This document shows positions 16,592-26,147 of a stretch of 64,000 bases of DNA, piece by piece. Made by a program: the position numbers and the translations under genes. Below the pieces are notes generated by a model, which was given only the letters and a program-made list of their open reading frames with translations, ran no database searches and was not told the origin of the DNA. This DNA comes from Saliniradius amylolyticus (lineage in GTDB: Bacteria > Pseudomonadota > Gammaproteobacteria > Enterobacterales > Alteromonadaceae): assembly GCF_003143555.1 (NCBI RefSeq), contig NZ_CP029347.1:62001-126000 (forward strand), in the 5' to 3' direction. How positions within the stretch are numbered: position 1 is the stretch's first letter; each line of letters begins with the position of its first letter.

Positions 16592-17143
16592 GTGAAAGCG
16601 AGTCGAAAAAACCTGTTGGCATTAGCGGCAGTATTTATTCTGCCCGTCGTTCTGGCCTATTTTGCCTTGCAAGGCGATTGGTTTAATCGAGGTGTCACCA
16701 ATAAAGGCACTCTTGTTGAGCCCCCATTGGACCTCAGCGTCTTAGACCAGCCTGATGACCCCAAATGGCGCCTGCTCTATGTTCTGCCTGAGTCCTGTGA
16801 TAAGGCTTGCAACAATGCCCTATACGCCATTCATCAGGTATGGCTGGCATTGGGGCGGGAGCAAGATCGGGTAGAACCCTTAGTGCTAGTGCCAGAGTCG
16901 GAAATGGCGAAGGCCCGACAGGCCATCAAAGAACTGGGCCATATTCGTCTGCAGGCGGCTAATCGTAAAGATGTTAATAAAGTGTTTAAAGCTCAGTCCG
17001 CCAATGGTATTTTCATTGTCGATACACTGGGGCAGGTAATATTGCGCTACCCGTTAAAACAACAAAAACAACAAGCGGTGCTCAGCAGCAGAGACATTCT
17101 CTCTGATATGAAGAAATTGCTTAAGCTATCGCGGATCGGATAG
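16592..17143 (+). CDS. SCO-like thioredoxin-fold protein lacking the copper histidine
   Basis: The 183-residue protein has an N-terminal membrane anchor (about 7-26) and a periplasmic domain. It keeps a CxxxC pair, Cys69 and Cys73 in ESCDKACNN, at the place of the SCO copper motif. Where SCO proteins have VDHSG, with the third copper ligand, this protein reads VDTLG (Asp144-Thr145). It may therefore act as a thiol reductant for CuA or heme assembly rather than as a copper carrier; this is inference. GTG start at 16592, with AGAGG seven bases upstream. It is tightly packed between surf1 and ctaA. Confidence 0.75.
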   Translation: MKASRKNLLALAAVFILPVVLAYFALQGDWFNRGVTNKGTLVEPPLDLSVLDQPDDPKWRLLYVLPESCDKACNNALYAIHQVWLALGREQDRVEPLVLVPESEMAKARQAIKELGHIRLQAANRKDVNKVFKAQSANGIFIVDTLGQVILRYPLKQQKQQAVLSSRDILSDMKKLLKLSRIG

Positions 17144-17152
17144 GAAGACTCC

Positions 17153-18127
17153 ATGAAAAAGATCGTCCTGACAGCATTGTGTCTGGCTGTGGTTGTGGTG
17201 CTTTTAGGCGCTTACACCCGTTTAACCGATGCTGGATTGGGCTGCCCGGACTGGCCAGGGTGTTATGGATTTCTAGCTGTGCCTCAGGACGAACATAGGG
17301 ACATCGCCGAGCAGGCATTTCCCGAGCGCCCCTTAGAGACTCATAAAGCCTGGAACGAAATGATACACCGGTATTTCGCCGGCGCCCTTGGCTTAATCAT
17401 CTTGGTAATTGCGTTGATGAGCTTGCATCGCCGAGAGCCACAACACCCCCGCAAGTTACCGCTGGCGCTGCTGATGTTGGTGATCTTTCAGGCGGCATTG
17501 GGGATGTGGACGGTGACCATGAAACTCATGCCGGTGGTGGTGATGGGTCATTTGCTGGGCGGTTTTGCAGTATTGTCCGGTTTATTTTTACTGTACTTAC
17601 GCTTGTCCGACTATCGAATTCCCGGCGGAGACCCTCGGGTTCGTCCGCTGGCCAGGTACAGTTTGCTGGGCTTAGTGATTCTCATAGGACAGGTTGCGCT
17701 GGGTGGCTGGGTATCAGCAAACTATGCCGCGCTGGCGTGTACTGAGTTGCCGTTCTGTGAAGGGAACTGGGCCAGCAATCTGGACATGGCAGGGGCATAC
17801 AGCATTGGGGAAGCTGCGAATTATGAATACGGCACCCATGACTATCAGGAACGCATGACCATGCATGTGATGCATCGCTTTGGTGCAATTGTGGCCTTTA
17901 TTTATTTGTCGTGGCTGGCGCTTAAGCTCTATCGCCGTTCCATTTCGGTGATGATGCGCCGCGCCGCGCTGTTGATGGTTACCTTGCTGGGCGTTCAGGT
18001 GATTTTGGGGGTTAGCAATGTGGTCTTTGCCTTGCCTTTGGGAGTGGCCGTTGCCCACAATGGAGTGGCGGCGTTATTGTTACTTAGCCTGGTGTATATC
18101 AACTACACCCTGCTGCGGAAAACATAA
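17153..18127 (+). CDS. ctaA: Heme A synthase
   Basis: CtaA (COX15) oxidises the heme O methyl group to the formyl of heme A. The 324-residue protein has eight membrane helices arranged as two four-helix halves, with the conserved YTRLTDAGLGCPDWPGCYG near the N-terminus, EMIHRYFAG and, in the second half, HVMHRFGA and VAHNG histidines. It is nine bases after the SCO-like gene and just before ctaB, which makes its substrate. Confidence 0.95.
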   Translation: MKKIVLTALCLAVVVVLLGAYTRLTDAGLGCPDWPGCYGFLAVPQDEHRDIAEQAFPERPLETHKAWNEMIHRYFAGALGLIILVIALMSLHRREPQHPRKLPLALLMLVIFQAALGMWTVTMKLMPVVVMGHLLGGFAVLSGLFLLYLRLSDYRIPGGDPRVRPLARYSLLGLVILIGQVALGGWVSANYAALACTELPFCEGNWASNLDMAGAYSIGEAANYEYGTHDYQERMTMHVMHRFGAIVAFIYLSWLALKLYRRSISVMMRRAALLMVTLLGVQVILGVSNVVFALPLGVAVAHNGVAALLLLSLVYINYTLLRKT

Positions 18128-18143
18128 GAGTTAGGAGCGGAGT

Positions 18144-19058
18144 ATGGCGAAATCGGCGGCTTTATCTCAGTCGACCCATTCACAGGGTAGCTGGCGGGAT
18201 TACTATGAGATGACTAAGCCCAATGTGGTATTGCTGCTGTTGCTTACTGCATTGGTGGGTATGTGTCTGTCAACACCGGGCTGGCTGGCATGGCAGCCAA
18301 TTATAGCGGGGTTAGCAGGCATCGGTGCCCTGTCGGCCGCGGCCGCGGTGATCAACCATGTGGCTGACCGTCAGATCGATGCCAAGATGGCCCGCACCTA
18401 TCACAGACCAGTTTCCAAAGGCAAAGTCAGCCCTGTAAAGGCACTGAGCTTCGCCGCCGCGCTGGCAGTCGCTGGGTATATCCTGTTGGATCAAGCCGTC
18501 AACCGCCTTACTGCCTTATTAACCTTGGCCAGTTTGGTCGGGTATGCCTTTATCTATACCGTGTACTTGAAGCGAGCAACACCGCAGAATATCGTCATTG
18601 GTGGTCTGGCGGGTGCCGCTCCGCCGCTGCTAGGTTGGACGGCTATGACAGGGGAGATCCACCCTCATGCACTACTGCTGGTGCTGATCGTCTTTACCTG
18701 GACACCTCCGCACTTTTGGGCCCTGGCTATCCATCGACATAAGGACTATGCCCGGGCCAAGGTCCCCATGCTGCCGGTAACTCATGGCATCGCCTACACC
18801 AAGACTTCTGTACTGCTTTACACTCTGCTGCTCAGCCTTATTTGCTTGCTGCCTTATCTGGTGGGGATGAGTCATGGGATCTATCTGCTTGGTTCGACGG
18901 CGCTGAATGCCGGCTTTCTGTATTACGCTGTGAAACTGAAGCTGGCTCCGGACTCGGAGACTAAGATCGCCATGACCACCTTTAAGTTTTCGATCCTTCA
19001 TTTGATGGTGTTGTTTGTGGTGTTATTAATCGATCACTATATTCCGGTATCGCTATGA
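18144..19058 (+). CDS. ctaB: Protoheme IX farnesyltransferase (heme O synthase)
   Basis: CtaB/CyoE adds a farnesyl chain to protoheme to make heme O. The 304-residue UbiA-superfamily protein has the aspartate-rich motif NHVADRQIDAKMARTYHRPV (about 68-87), the second conserved region TWTPPHFWALAIHRHKDYA, and about nine membrane helices. An early TKPNVVLLLL stretch is typical. Its stop overlaps the sco start by four bases. The symbol cyoE is an equal synonym. Confidence 0.95.
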   Translation: MAKSAALSQSTHSQGSWRDYYEMTKPNVVLLLLLTALVGMCLSTPGWLAWQPIIAGLAGIGALSAAAAVINHVADRQIDAKMARTYHRPVSKGKVSPVKALSFAAALAVAGYILLDQAVNRLTALLTLASLVGYAFIYTVYLKRATPQNIVIGGLAGAAPPLLGWTAMTGEIHPHALLLVLIVFTWTPPHFWALAIHRHKDYARAKVPMLPVTHGIAYTKTSVLLYTLLLSLICLLPYLVGMSHGIYLLGSTALNAGFLYYAVKLKLAPDSETKIAMTTFKFSILHLMVLFVVLLIDHYIPVSL

Positions 19059-19687
19059 AGCAGAAATGGTTATTTTGGGGCATCCCCCTGGTTGCCCTGA
19101 TTCTGGGTATCTGGCTGGCGCTGAATCTGGCTGCTCCTTCAAACCCTCAACATCTTAGCAGCTACCCTCAGCCGCGGAAGCTGGCGGAAGTGGAACTGGT
19201 CAACGCCCAAGGTGATACCGTTAAGCCGGGCCAATGGCTTGAGGGACAGTGGACACTCGCCTTTACCGGCTATACCTATTGCCCGGACATTTGTCCCACC
19301 ACCATGGCGGCCTTAAATCGCATTTACGAACAGTTGCAGCAACTGCCTTCTGATCAACCAATACGGGTACTGTTCGTTTCTGTGGACCCTAAGCGGGATA
19401 CGCCTGAGCGACTGGCTGAGTACGGAGCGTTTTTCAACTCCGAGTTCCAGGCCGTTACGGGGCCTCACAAGGAGCTGTTCCCCTTTGTGCGCAGTCTGGG
19501 CATGATGTACGCCATGTCGCAAAGCACCGACGATAACGACTACCTGGTGGATCACAGCGGTTCTGTGGTGCTGCTAAATCCGAAAGCTCAGGTGGTGGGT
19601 CGCTTTAAACCTGAGAGTCGGCCAGGTCAGTTGGCGGTGGTCAATCCGAACCATATCCTGGCCGATATGCCGGTGCTGGTGGACTAG
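19055..19687 (+). CDS. SCO1/SenC copper chaperone
   Basis: The 210-residue membrane-anchored thioredoxin-fold protein is expected to deliver copper to the CuA centre of CoxB. The three ligands are present: Cys76 and Cys80 in YCPDICPTTM, and His167 in LVDHSGSV. The N-terminal helix (about 5-24) anchors it. It ends the cox cluster; its stop codon TAG shares a CTAG palindrome with the stop of the convergent deacetylase gene. Confidence 0.95.
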   Translation: MKQKWLFWGIPLVALILGIWLALNLAAPSNPQHLSSYPQPRKLAEVELVNAQGDTVKPGQWLEGQWTLAFTGYTYCPDICPTTMAALNRIYEQLQQLPSDQPIRVLFVSVDPKRDTPERLAEYGAFFNSEFQAVTGPHKELFPFVRSLGMMYAMSQSTDDNDYLVDHSGSVVLLNPKAQVVGRFKPESRPGQLAVVNPNHILADMPVLVD

Positions 19688-20763
19688 TCCAGCCAGCGCC
19701 CGTCTGCGGTGGGGACAAAAAATGGTTGGGAGTACCAGTAATAGCGGGTATGGTCACGCTTGCTGGGAGCGGTACAGTTCACCCGACTGCGCCCCGGTGA
19801 TAGCGACTCGGGCAGTGAAATTTGCACCTGTTCTTCTTGCCACTTCAGCGACAACGTGTCGCCACCAAAATAGCAGGCAAACTGGTGGGGGCGAATATCG
19901 CTCAAATCGAGAGTGATTGACCACTCAGGTGCAGAATGCTGATGTGCCAGGGCGGCTTTCGGGGGTTCTGAGGTAATCGGCATAGCCAGACTGTTTAACT
20001 TGAGCTTAAGGGTATTGAGGTTTGAATAATTTCCCGCCGCCGGATAACGCGGCAAGGCCGTAAAGTCACTGTAGCTGGCGATGGCACCGGAATGCTGACC
20101 GAAGCCCACATAGCCCATTTCTTCAATTAAAGCCTGGATGTCCTGATTGAACTCCCCATAGGGGTAGGCCAGGTAATTCAGGCTATAGCCAAGCTGTTGT
20201 TCGATCTGCCGTTCGGCGGCTATAAGATCTTCACTAACCCGGTTTAACCAGGCCTGTTGGCTTTCACCATCCTGGCGGGCCAGCAGGTGACGATGGTCTG
20301 TGGTGTGGTTGGCAAAGGTCACATTTTCCTTAGCCATGGCCTTTACCTGTTTCCAGTCCAGTTGCTGATGACTGGTGCCTATCAATGCCGGGTTGATGAA
20401 GATGGTGTAGGGAAAATCATATTCTTTTAAGATAGGGTGGCCATTATCGAGAATGTTGCGATAGCCATCGTCAAAAGTGATGGCGACTGCTTTGGGAGGA
20501 AGGGGTTGACCGTCCTGTAACAACTCCACCATGACTTTTAACGGAATCACCTGATGATGCTCATCCAGGTACGCCATATGGCGCTCGAAATCCTCAGGTG
20601 AAATAGATGTAGAAGCCGGCATACTGGTGCTCACATGATGATACTGTAGAATCACCCCGTGTTCGGTGAACTTGGTGGGCTCGGCTTTAAGCGGCAGGCT
20701 TGCCAGCAAGGCCCCGATTACAGAGAACAGCACTGAACGATACGCAGTCATCAATTTAATCAC
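19684..20763 (-). CDS. Exported polysaccharide deacetylase (NodB domain)
   Basis: The 359-residue protein has a signal peptide (about residues 6-27, ending LPLKA) and a NodB deacetylase domain. The metal and catalytic motifs are AITFDDGYRN (about 95-104) and the HxxxH-type ANHTTDHRHLL (about 152-162). The C-terminal third is a separate beta-rich part with two cysteines and the sequence WYSQPFF. It resembles chitooligosaccharide or PgaB-type deacetylases; the substrate is not established. An ATG four codons downstream (MTAYRS) is an alternative start. Confidence 0.85.
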   Translation of the reverse strand: MIKLMTAYRSVLFSVIGALLASLPLKAEPTKFTEHGVILQYHHVSTSMPASTSISPEDFERHMAYLDEHHQVIPLKVMVELLQDGQPLPPKAVAITFDDGYRNILDNGHPILKEYDFPYTIFINPALIGTSHQQLDWKQVKAMAKENVTFANHTTDHRHLLARQDGESQQAWLNRVSEDLIAAERQIEQQLGYSLNYLAYPYGEFNQDIQALIEEMGYVGFGQHSGAIASYSDFTALPRYPAAGNYSNLNTLKLKLNSLAMPITSEPPKAALAHQHSAPEWSITLDLSDIRPHQFACYFGGDTLSLKWQEEQVQISLPESLSPGRSRVNCTAPSKRDHTRYYWYSQPFFVPTADGRWLD

Positions 20764-20778
20764 TCTTAACGGGTAGTT

Positions 20779-22146
20779 ATGTCACTAAAGCTTAACGTCT
20801 TACCCGCCAAGCGCCAACGCTTTTGGCAACGTTTACTGTATCCCGGCGAGCACCGTCGTATTTTGTGGTTGGCACTGCCGATGATCCTGGCCAATATTAC
20901 CAACCCATTATTGGCGATGGTCGACACCGCGGTTGTCGGGCATATGGACGGGGTGCACTTCCTCGCGGGCACGGCAGTCGCCTCCATGGTTGTCACTCAA
21001 ATCTACTGGATTTGCGGGTTCTTTCGCATGTCGGCCACTGGTCTGGCGGCTCAAGCTTTGGGTCAGCAAAGTAAGGAGGCTGGGGCTCGAGTCTTATATC
21101 AGCTCATTTTTCCTGCCTTAATGCTTGGGGTGCTGCTGATCGTGTTAATGCCTGTCTTGATCTGGGTAGCAGAATGGGTCGCCGATGCAGATCAAAACGT
21201 GAACCTGGTGGTGGCCGACTATTTATCGGTCCGTGTCTGGGGCGCCCCAATGGCGCTATCTAACCTTATCCTGATGGGATGGTTAGTGGGCCAGCAAAAG
21301 GCACGAACAGTGATGGGCATCCAGATCATAGGTAACTTGCTAAATGCGGGACTTAATCTTCTGCTTGTTTTGGTGATGGATATGGGGGTAGCCGGTGTGG
21401 CCACTGCCTCTGTGATTGCCGAGGCGGTAATTTTCGGCTCCGGACTCTGGGTGATTCTGAGGAGATTGAATTGGCATGGATGGCGGCGGCACTGGTTTCG
21501 GTTGGCTGAATATCAGGCTGTGTTAAAGCTAAACGGTGACATCCTGCTACGCAATCTGGCTTTGCAGTTCTGTATGGCCGTGATGACCATCCAGGCAGCG
21601 CGTATCGGCGAAACCACAGTGGCGGTCAACGCCATCATGATGCAGTTCTTTGTGATCACCGCGCTTGGCCTGGACGGCATAGCCTATGCTGTGGAAGCTT
21701 TGGTAGGAGAGAGCAAAGGTGCCCGGCGACCCCGGCAGTTATACTTCAGGACCTTACAGGGCTTGTTATGGTCCAGCGCCCTAGCTTGTCTATACAGCTT
21801 GGTGTTTGTGCTTTTTGATCAGCGCATCGTCGCCATTCTGACCGATTTAACGGCCCTGAGAGAGTCTATCCAGCCCTTCTTGCCGTACGTGTGGCTGATA
21901 CCACTGATTGCTCACTGGTGTTTCCTGTTCGATGGCGTATTCATCGGTCTGACCCGGGGCAAGGCCATGCGTAACAGCATGATCTTATGTATGACCCTAG
22001 TTTTTGTGCCTCTTTGGCTGGGCTTGCTGCCTTTAGGCAACCATGGACTGTGGACGGCGTTTTGTGGTTTCTTACTGGCGCGGGGCCTGACGTTAGGCGG
22101 TTACTTTATCCATCTGCACAAACAAGCGCGGCTCTGCGAAGGCTAG
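20779..22146 (+). CDS. dinF: MATE-family efflux transporter, DinF type
   Basis: The 455-residue inner-membrane protein has about 12 hydrophobic segments in two homologous halves, with the MATE signatures LALPMILANITNPLLAMVDT and GLDGIAYAVEALVGES. DinF in E. coli lies directly after lexA and is SOS-inducible. Here the same order is kept but a 9-kb oxidase cluster separates the two, so co-transcription with lexA is unlikely. No LexA box was seen in the 15-base gap before it. Confidence 0.9.
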   Translation: MSLKLNVLPAKRQRFWQRLLYPGEHRRILWLALPMILANITNPLLAMVDTAVVGHMDGVHFLAGTAVASMVVTQIYWICGFFRMSATGLAAQALGQQSKEAGARVLYQLIFPALMLGVLLIVLMPVLIWVAEWVADADQNVNLVVADYLSVRVWGAPMALSNLILMGWLVGQQKARTVMGIQIIGNLLNAGLNLLLVLVMDMGVAGVATASVIAEAVIFGSGLWVILRRLNWHGWRRHWFRLAEYQAVLKLNGDILLRNLALQFCMAVMTIQAARIGETTVAVNAIMMQFFVITALGLDGIAYAVEALVGESKGARRPRQLYFRTLQGLLWSSALACLYSLVFVLFDQRIVAILTDLTALRESIQPFLPYVWLIPLIAHWCFLFDGVFIGLTRGKAMRNSMILCMTLVFVPLWLGLLPLGNHGLWTAFCGFLLARGLTLGGYFIHLHKQARLCEG

Positions 22147-22153
22147 AGCCGCG
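22127..22153 (-). terminator. Hairpin between dinF and nfuA
   Basis: A perfect 9-bp stem, CGCGGCTCT (22127-22135) with AGAGCCGCG (22145-22153), spans the dinF stop codon. On the minus strand it is followed by CTTGTTTGTG, a loosely T-rich tail, which fits termination of nfuA better than of dinF. Confidence 0.65.
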
Positions 22154-22162
22154 TTGTAGGTG

Positions 22163-22738
22163 TTAGTAGTAGGAGTGTTCACCGGCCTGGTGTTCGGTGG
22201 CATCCATCACTCCCGTCAGTTCCGGGAACTGATTGAGCATTTGTTTCTCGATGCCTTCCTTTAGGGTGACATCCACCATGGCGCAGCCGTTACAGCCCCC
22301 GCCAAATTGCAACACCGCCTTACCGTCTTCGGTGATCTCGATCAGAACCACCTGACCGCCGTGGCTGGCCAGTTGTGGGTTGATTTCCGACTGGATCATG
22401 TAGTCTACGCGTTCGGCCAGGGGCGCGTCGTCCGACACCTTACGCATTTTCGCATTGGGAGCTTTGAGTGTTAGCTGCGAACCCATTTGATCCGTGACAA
22501 AGTCGATTTCCGCCTCTTCCAGAAAGGGCGCACTGTCTTCGTCTACCACGGCATCGAAACCATCGAAATTAAGTCGGACATCATTGGGCTCAACGGCGTT
22601 GGGTGGGCAGTAGGACACCCCGCATTCGGCGCTGGGTGTACCCGGATTAACCACAAACACCCGGATATTGGTGCCGTCTTCCTGTTTTTCCAGCAATTTC
22701 TTAAAGTGGGCCTGTGCCGGTTCGGATATCTGAATCAT
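22163..22738 (-). CDS. nfuA: Iron-sulfur cluster carrier protein NfuA
   Basis: NfuA carries 4Fe-4S clusters to target apoproteins. The 191-residue protein has a degenerate A-type domain (about 1-95, with [14 protein letters not shown]) and a C-terminal NifU domain whose cluster-binding CxxC is Cys149/Cys152 (GGGCNGCAM), the same positions as in E. coli. The ATG at 22738 matches the family start MIxISxxAQ and the normal length; an in-frame ATG at 22828 adds 30 unsupported residues. bioH and comF, its E. coli neighbours, are 2.7 kb away. Confidence 0.95.
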   Translation of the reverse strand: MIQISEPAQAHFKKLLEKQEDGTNIRVFVVNPGTPSAECGVSYCPPNAVEPNDVRLNFDGFDAVVDEDSAPFLEEAEIDFVTDQMGSQLTLKAPNAKMRKVSDDAPLAERVDYMIQSEINPQLASHGGQVVLIEITEDGKAVLQFGGGCNGCAMVDVTLKEGIEKQMLNQFPELTGVMDATEHQAGEHSYY

Positions 22739-22877
22739 GAACATCTCTTTGGTTAACGCCTGTAGTGTCATCATAACAAATATTACTTGAGTAAAACACT
22801 CGGGTAATGGTGATTTTCTGGAAAGCACTTAGGGAAACTGATAGCTTTCAGAACAAACCGCACCACCAAGGGCTGTT

Positions 22878-25448
22878 ATGCGCATGAAACGACTATTAAT
22901 GAGTTTGATCTTCTCGCTGGCTATAGGGTCAGCCAATGCGGTAAGCATCAACCAGGATACCGACTATCTTCCCGAGGGCACCAAGTACGATGCCTCCATC
23001 CCCACTCCGGCCTCAGTGCTGGGTTATCCGGTTGGTCGTTGGCATGCTCGCCACGACCAGTTAGTGCAATATTATCAGGCGCTGGCGGTTGCATCGGATC
23101 GGGTACAGGTAAAGACCATGGGGTACACTCATGAGCAGCGGCCGCTGCTACTGCTGACCATCTCTAACCCGAACAAATTGGCAAAGTTGGATGACCTGCG
23201 CCAGCAACACCTCAACAGTGTGGAGCGAGATGAGGCGAAGAAGGACGCGCCGCTGGTATTGTGGATGGGATACAGCATTCACGGCGATGAATCCTCAGGC
23301 GCCAACGCTGCCATGCTGGTGGCCTACTATCTTGCTGCGGCGTTAGATGACGAGGTTAACCAGTTGTTGGATGAGACGGTGATCGTAATGGAGCCGGCTA
23401 TCAACCCCGATGGGCTGTCGCGGTTTGCTCAGTGGGCCAATATGCACCAGGGACAGAACCGGGTAGCGGATGCCGAGCACCGTGAACATCAGCAACGCTG
23501 GCCTTCCGGGCGCACCAACCACTACTGGTTCGATTTGAATCGTGACTGGCTGCTGCTGACCCACCCCGAGTCCCGGGCCCGGATTGCCGAATTTCAGCAG
23601 TGGCGGCCCCACGTGTTGACCGACTTCCATGAGATGGGAACCGATAGTACCTATTTCTTTCAGCCCGGTGTGCCCTCGCGTAAGAACCCTTGGACACCGA
23701 ATAAGAACGAGAAACTGACCGCCGATTTGGCTGAGTACCATGCAGCAACCTTTGATCGGACCGGCCAGCTCTATTTTTCTGAAGAAGGCTTTGACGACTT
23801 CTACTATGGTAAAGGCTCTACCTATCCCGACGCTCAGGGGGTAGTGGGGATTTTGTTTGAACAGGCAAGCAGCCGGGGGCACTTGCAGGAATCGATTTAC
23901 GGGCCGCTGAGTTTTGAGCAGAGTATTCAAAATCAGGTACTGACCTCATTGTCCACCTTTGAAGGCGCACTGGCTAATAAGCAGGAGCTGCTCAGCTACC
24001 AGCGTCGTTTTGATGACCAGACCCGTAAGCTTATTGAACAGGACGACCTCTCCGGTTATTTGCTTAGCGAGGCAGATGATCATAGTCGTTTTCGGGCTCT
24101 GCTGGATAATTTACGTCAGCACAAAATTGTTGTGAAAGGCTTAACCAAGGATGTGAAGCGGGATGGCAAACTTTATAAGGCCGACAGTAGTGTTTTTGTA
24201 CCTCTGAATCAGCCGCTTAAATACCGTTTGATTAAGTCCATTTTCTCTACTCGCAAGAGCTTCGAGGACAATACCTTCTACGATGTGTCCAACTGGAATC
24301 TGCCCTTGGCCTTTAATATCGATTTCCAGCCGGTGGAGAAGGGAATGTGGCGAGGACTGCCGCTAACCGACCAATTAAACCTCTCGCAGCCGACCCAGCA
24401 CGATCTGAGTCAAGACGCTTATGCTTATGCTTTTTCCTGGCAGGACAGTCAGGCTCCGGCTTTGCTACAGGATATTCTGGATGCTGGGATTCAGGCTCAG
24501 CTGAGTCAGAAGGCTTTCAGCGCCGAAACGGGTCAAGGTGTGGTGAGCTTCGAGCCTGGCACGGTCATTATACCCAAAGGTTTACAGAGTAATGACAAGT
24601 GGCGAACCTTTGTCGGAGAGTTAGCTACTCAGCGTGACATCCGTCTATGGGATATTCGCTCCGGTCTGACGCCTCAGGGGCCGGATCTGGGCAGTCGCAC
24701 CCTGATGATGGCCGAGTCGCCTCAGGTGCTATTGGTCGGCGGGGTTGGCACCTCTCAGTATGAAGTGGGTGAACTCTGGTATTACTTCGATCAGGTTGTG
24801 GATATGCCGGTCAGCATCGTGGATCAAGACCGTCTGGGTCATATTCGTTTGGCTGACTATAGCCACATCTACATGGCTGAAGGGCGCTATGACGACTTAA
24901 CGGATAAGGTGACAGAAGCATTGGAGTCCTGGTTGAAGCAAGGCGGTACCCTGGTTGTTCAGAAAGGTGCCGCTAAGTGGGCCAGCGATAGAGGCTGGCT
25001 TAAAGCCGACTTCCTGGATGAGGATGATATTAAGGCGCAGTTTAATACCAGCGAGTTAAGCTATGGGGATAAAGATGCCTTGTCTGGTAAGCAGCGTCTC
25101 GCAGGCAGTGTATTTCTGGCCGAGATCGATACGTCTCATCCTTTAATGATGGGCTATCAGGAAAGCACCCTGCCATTTATGCGTAACAGCCAGTGGATTA
25201 TGCAAAAACCGCATCAACCTTTTACCACTGTGGCCAGTTACAGTGACACGCCTTTGCTGGCAGGATACGCCAGTAATGAGATGGAGCACCTGTTGGCGGG
25301 TAAGGCGAATATTGTGGCTCATGATGTAGGACAGGGTACGATTGTGGGAATCACCGATAATCTGGCCTTTCGTGGCTACTGGTATGGCACACGCCGGATT
25401 CTGAGTAACGCTCTGTTCTTTGACGGCTTTATTGATGCGGACGGCTAA
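22878..25448 (+). CDS. Exported M14-family zinc carboxypeptidase with C-terminal GATase-like region
   Basis: The 856-residue protein has a signal peptide (MKRLLMSLIFSLAIGSANA) and an M14 peptidase domain in its first 350 residues. Zinc ligands are visible as IHGDESSG (HxxE) and TDFHEMGTDS. The ESSxxNA pattern and the late acidic EQASSRG (catalytic Glu) fit M14. The C-terminal half includes a stretch with LLVGGVGTSQYEVGELWY and LKQGGTLVV that resembles a class I glutamine amidotransferase/DJ-1-like fold. Such long M14 proteins are common in marine gammaproteobacteria; the substrate is unknown. Its end overlaps comF by 20 bases. Confidence 0.85.
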   Translation: MRMKRLLMSLIFSLAIGSANAVSINQDTDYLPEGTKYDASIPTPASVLGYPVGRWHARHDQLVQYYQALAVASDRVQVKTMGYTHEQRPLLLLTISNPNKLAKLDDLRQQHLNSVERDEAKKDAPLVLWMGYSIHGDESSGANAAMLVAYYLAAALDDEVNQLLDETVIVMEPAINPDGLSRFAQWANMHQGQNRVADAEHREHQQRWPSGRTNHYWFDLNRDWLLLTHPESRARIAEFQQWRPHVLTDFHEMGTDSTYFFQPGVPSRKNPWTPNKNEKLTADLAEYHAATFDRTGQLYFSEEGFDDFYYGKGSTYPDAQGVVGILFEQASSRGHLQESIYGPLSFEQSIQNQVLTSLSTFEGALANKQELLSYQRRFDDQTRKLIEQDDLSGYLLSEADDHSRFRALLDNLRQHKIVVKGLTKDVKRDGKLYKADSSVFVPLNQPLKYRLIKSIFSTRKSFEDNTFYDVSNWNLPLAFNIDFQPVEKGMWRGLPLTDQLNLSQPTQHDLSQDAYAYAFSWQDSQAPALLQDILDAGIQAQLSQKAFSAETGQGVVSFEPGTVIIPKGLQSNDKWRTFVGELATQRDIRLWDIRSGLTPQGPDLGSRTLMMAESPQVLLVGGVGTSQYEVGELWYYFDQVVDMPVSIVDQDRLGHIRLADYSHIYMAEGRYDDLTDKVTEALESWLKQGGTLVVQKGAAKWASDRGWLKADFLDEDDIKAQFNTSELSYGDKDALSGKQRLAGSVFLAEIDTSHPLMMGYQESTLPFMRNSQWIMQKPHQPFTTVASYSDTPLLAGYASNEMEHLLAGKANIVAHDVGQGTIVGITDNLAFRGYWYGTRRILSNALFFDGFIDADG

Positions 25449-26103
25449 GAGCCATGACCCAGACTTCGATCTCTAAATGAGGTTGCCGTTCACGCATTAG
25501 CTTGGCCAGAGCGTTACAAGTGCTGCCTGTGGTGAGCACATCATCTACTAAGGCTATGCGTCCTTTGGGCGGCGCTTGATTCAGGCGAAAGGCTCCGGCC
25601 AGATTTTTGCGGCGTTCAGCTCCACTGAGTCGGCTCTGGGGCTGAGTTGAAAGTGTTCGCCGAATGAGATGTGAATTAACGGGCACGCCGGTTTTTACAG
25701 ATAACTGACGAGCGAGCAGTGCGGCTTGGTTATAGTGTCGGGCACTAAAGCGAATGCCGTGCAACGGAACAGGCACCAGTACATCGGGCCTGGGCCAGTC
25801 AGGTTCCAGACAATAGTGGCAAAAAAGCTCAGTTAAAATGGTGGCTGGCCATAGGCGTTGATGAAACTTAAGTTGTTGAATCAACCAATCTATCGGCCAA
25901 TCATAGTTACCCAGACAGAGTAGGGCGTCATAGTGCGGGCTGACCAATTTCTGGCGCACGGCGGGCCAAAGTAACAGGTTCTTCGGAGGCTGGCGCAATA
26001 ATGGGAGGCTGTTACGGCAGTATTCGCAGATAGCAAGATGGCTATCCTGTCCACAAAGACAACAGCTTTGTAGCCTGAGTTTGCTGACGAACTGAGATAA
26101 CAT
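25429..26103 (-). CDS. comF: ComF/GntX-family phosphoribosyltransferase-like protein
   Basis: The 224-residue protein has an N-terminal four-cysteine zinc finger (CCLCGQ...CEYC) and a C-terminal phosphoribosyltransferase domain with the PRPP loop LVDDVLTTGST. ComF is needed for DNA uptake in competent species; the enterobacterial relative is GntX/YhgH. The ATG at 26103 is preferred because GGAG lies six bases upstream; an ATG at 26115 and longer forms that run into bioH are less likely. It is divergent from bioH, as in E. coli. Confidence 0.9.
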   Translation of the reverse strand: MLSQFVSKLRLQSCCLCGQDSHLAICEYCRNSLPLLRQPPKNLLLWPAVRQKLVSPHYDALLCLGNYDWPIDWLIQQLKFHQRLWPATILTELFCHYCLEPDWPRPDVLVPVPLHGIRFSARHYNQAALLARQLSVKTGVPVNSHLIRRTLSTQPQSRLSGAERRKNLAGAFRLNQAPPKGRIALVDDVLTTGSTCNALAKLMRERQPHLEIEVWVMALSRPHQ

Positions 26104-26147
26104 AGCGATCTCCATATCCACTATCCCGCTCACTAAAGATAGATCAA

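Noticed and set aside
23343-23930. 195-codon minus-strand frame antisense to the M14 peptidase gene
   Set aside because: It lies wholly within the M14 catalytic domain on the other strand and shows no domain or start signal.
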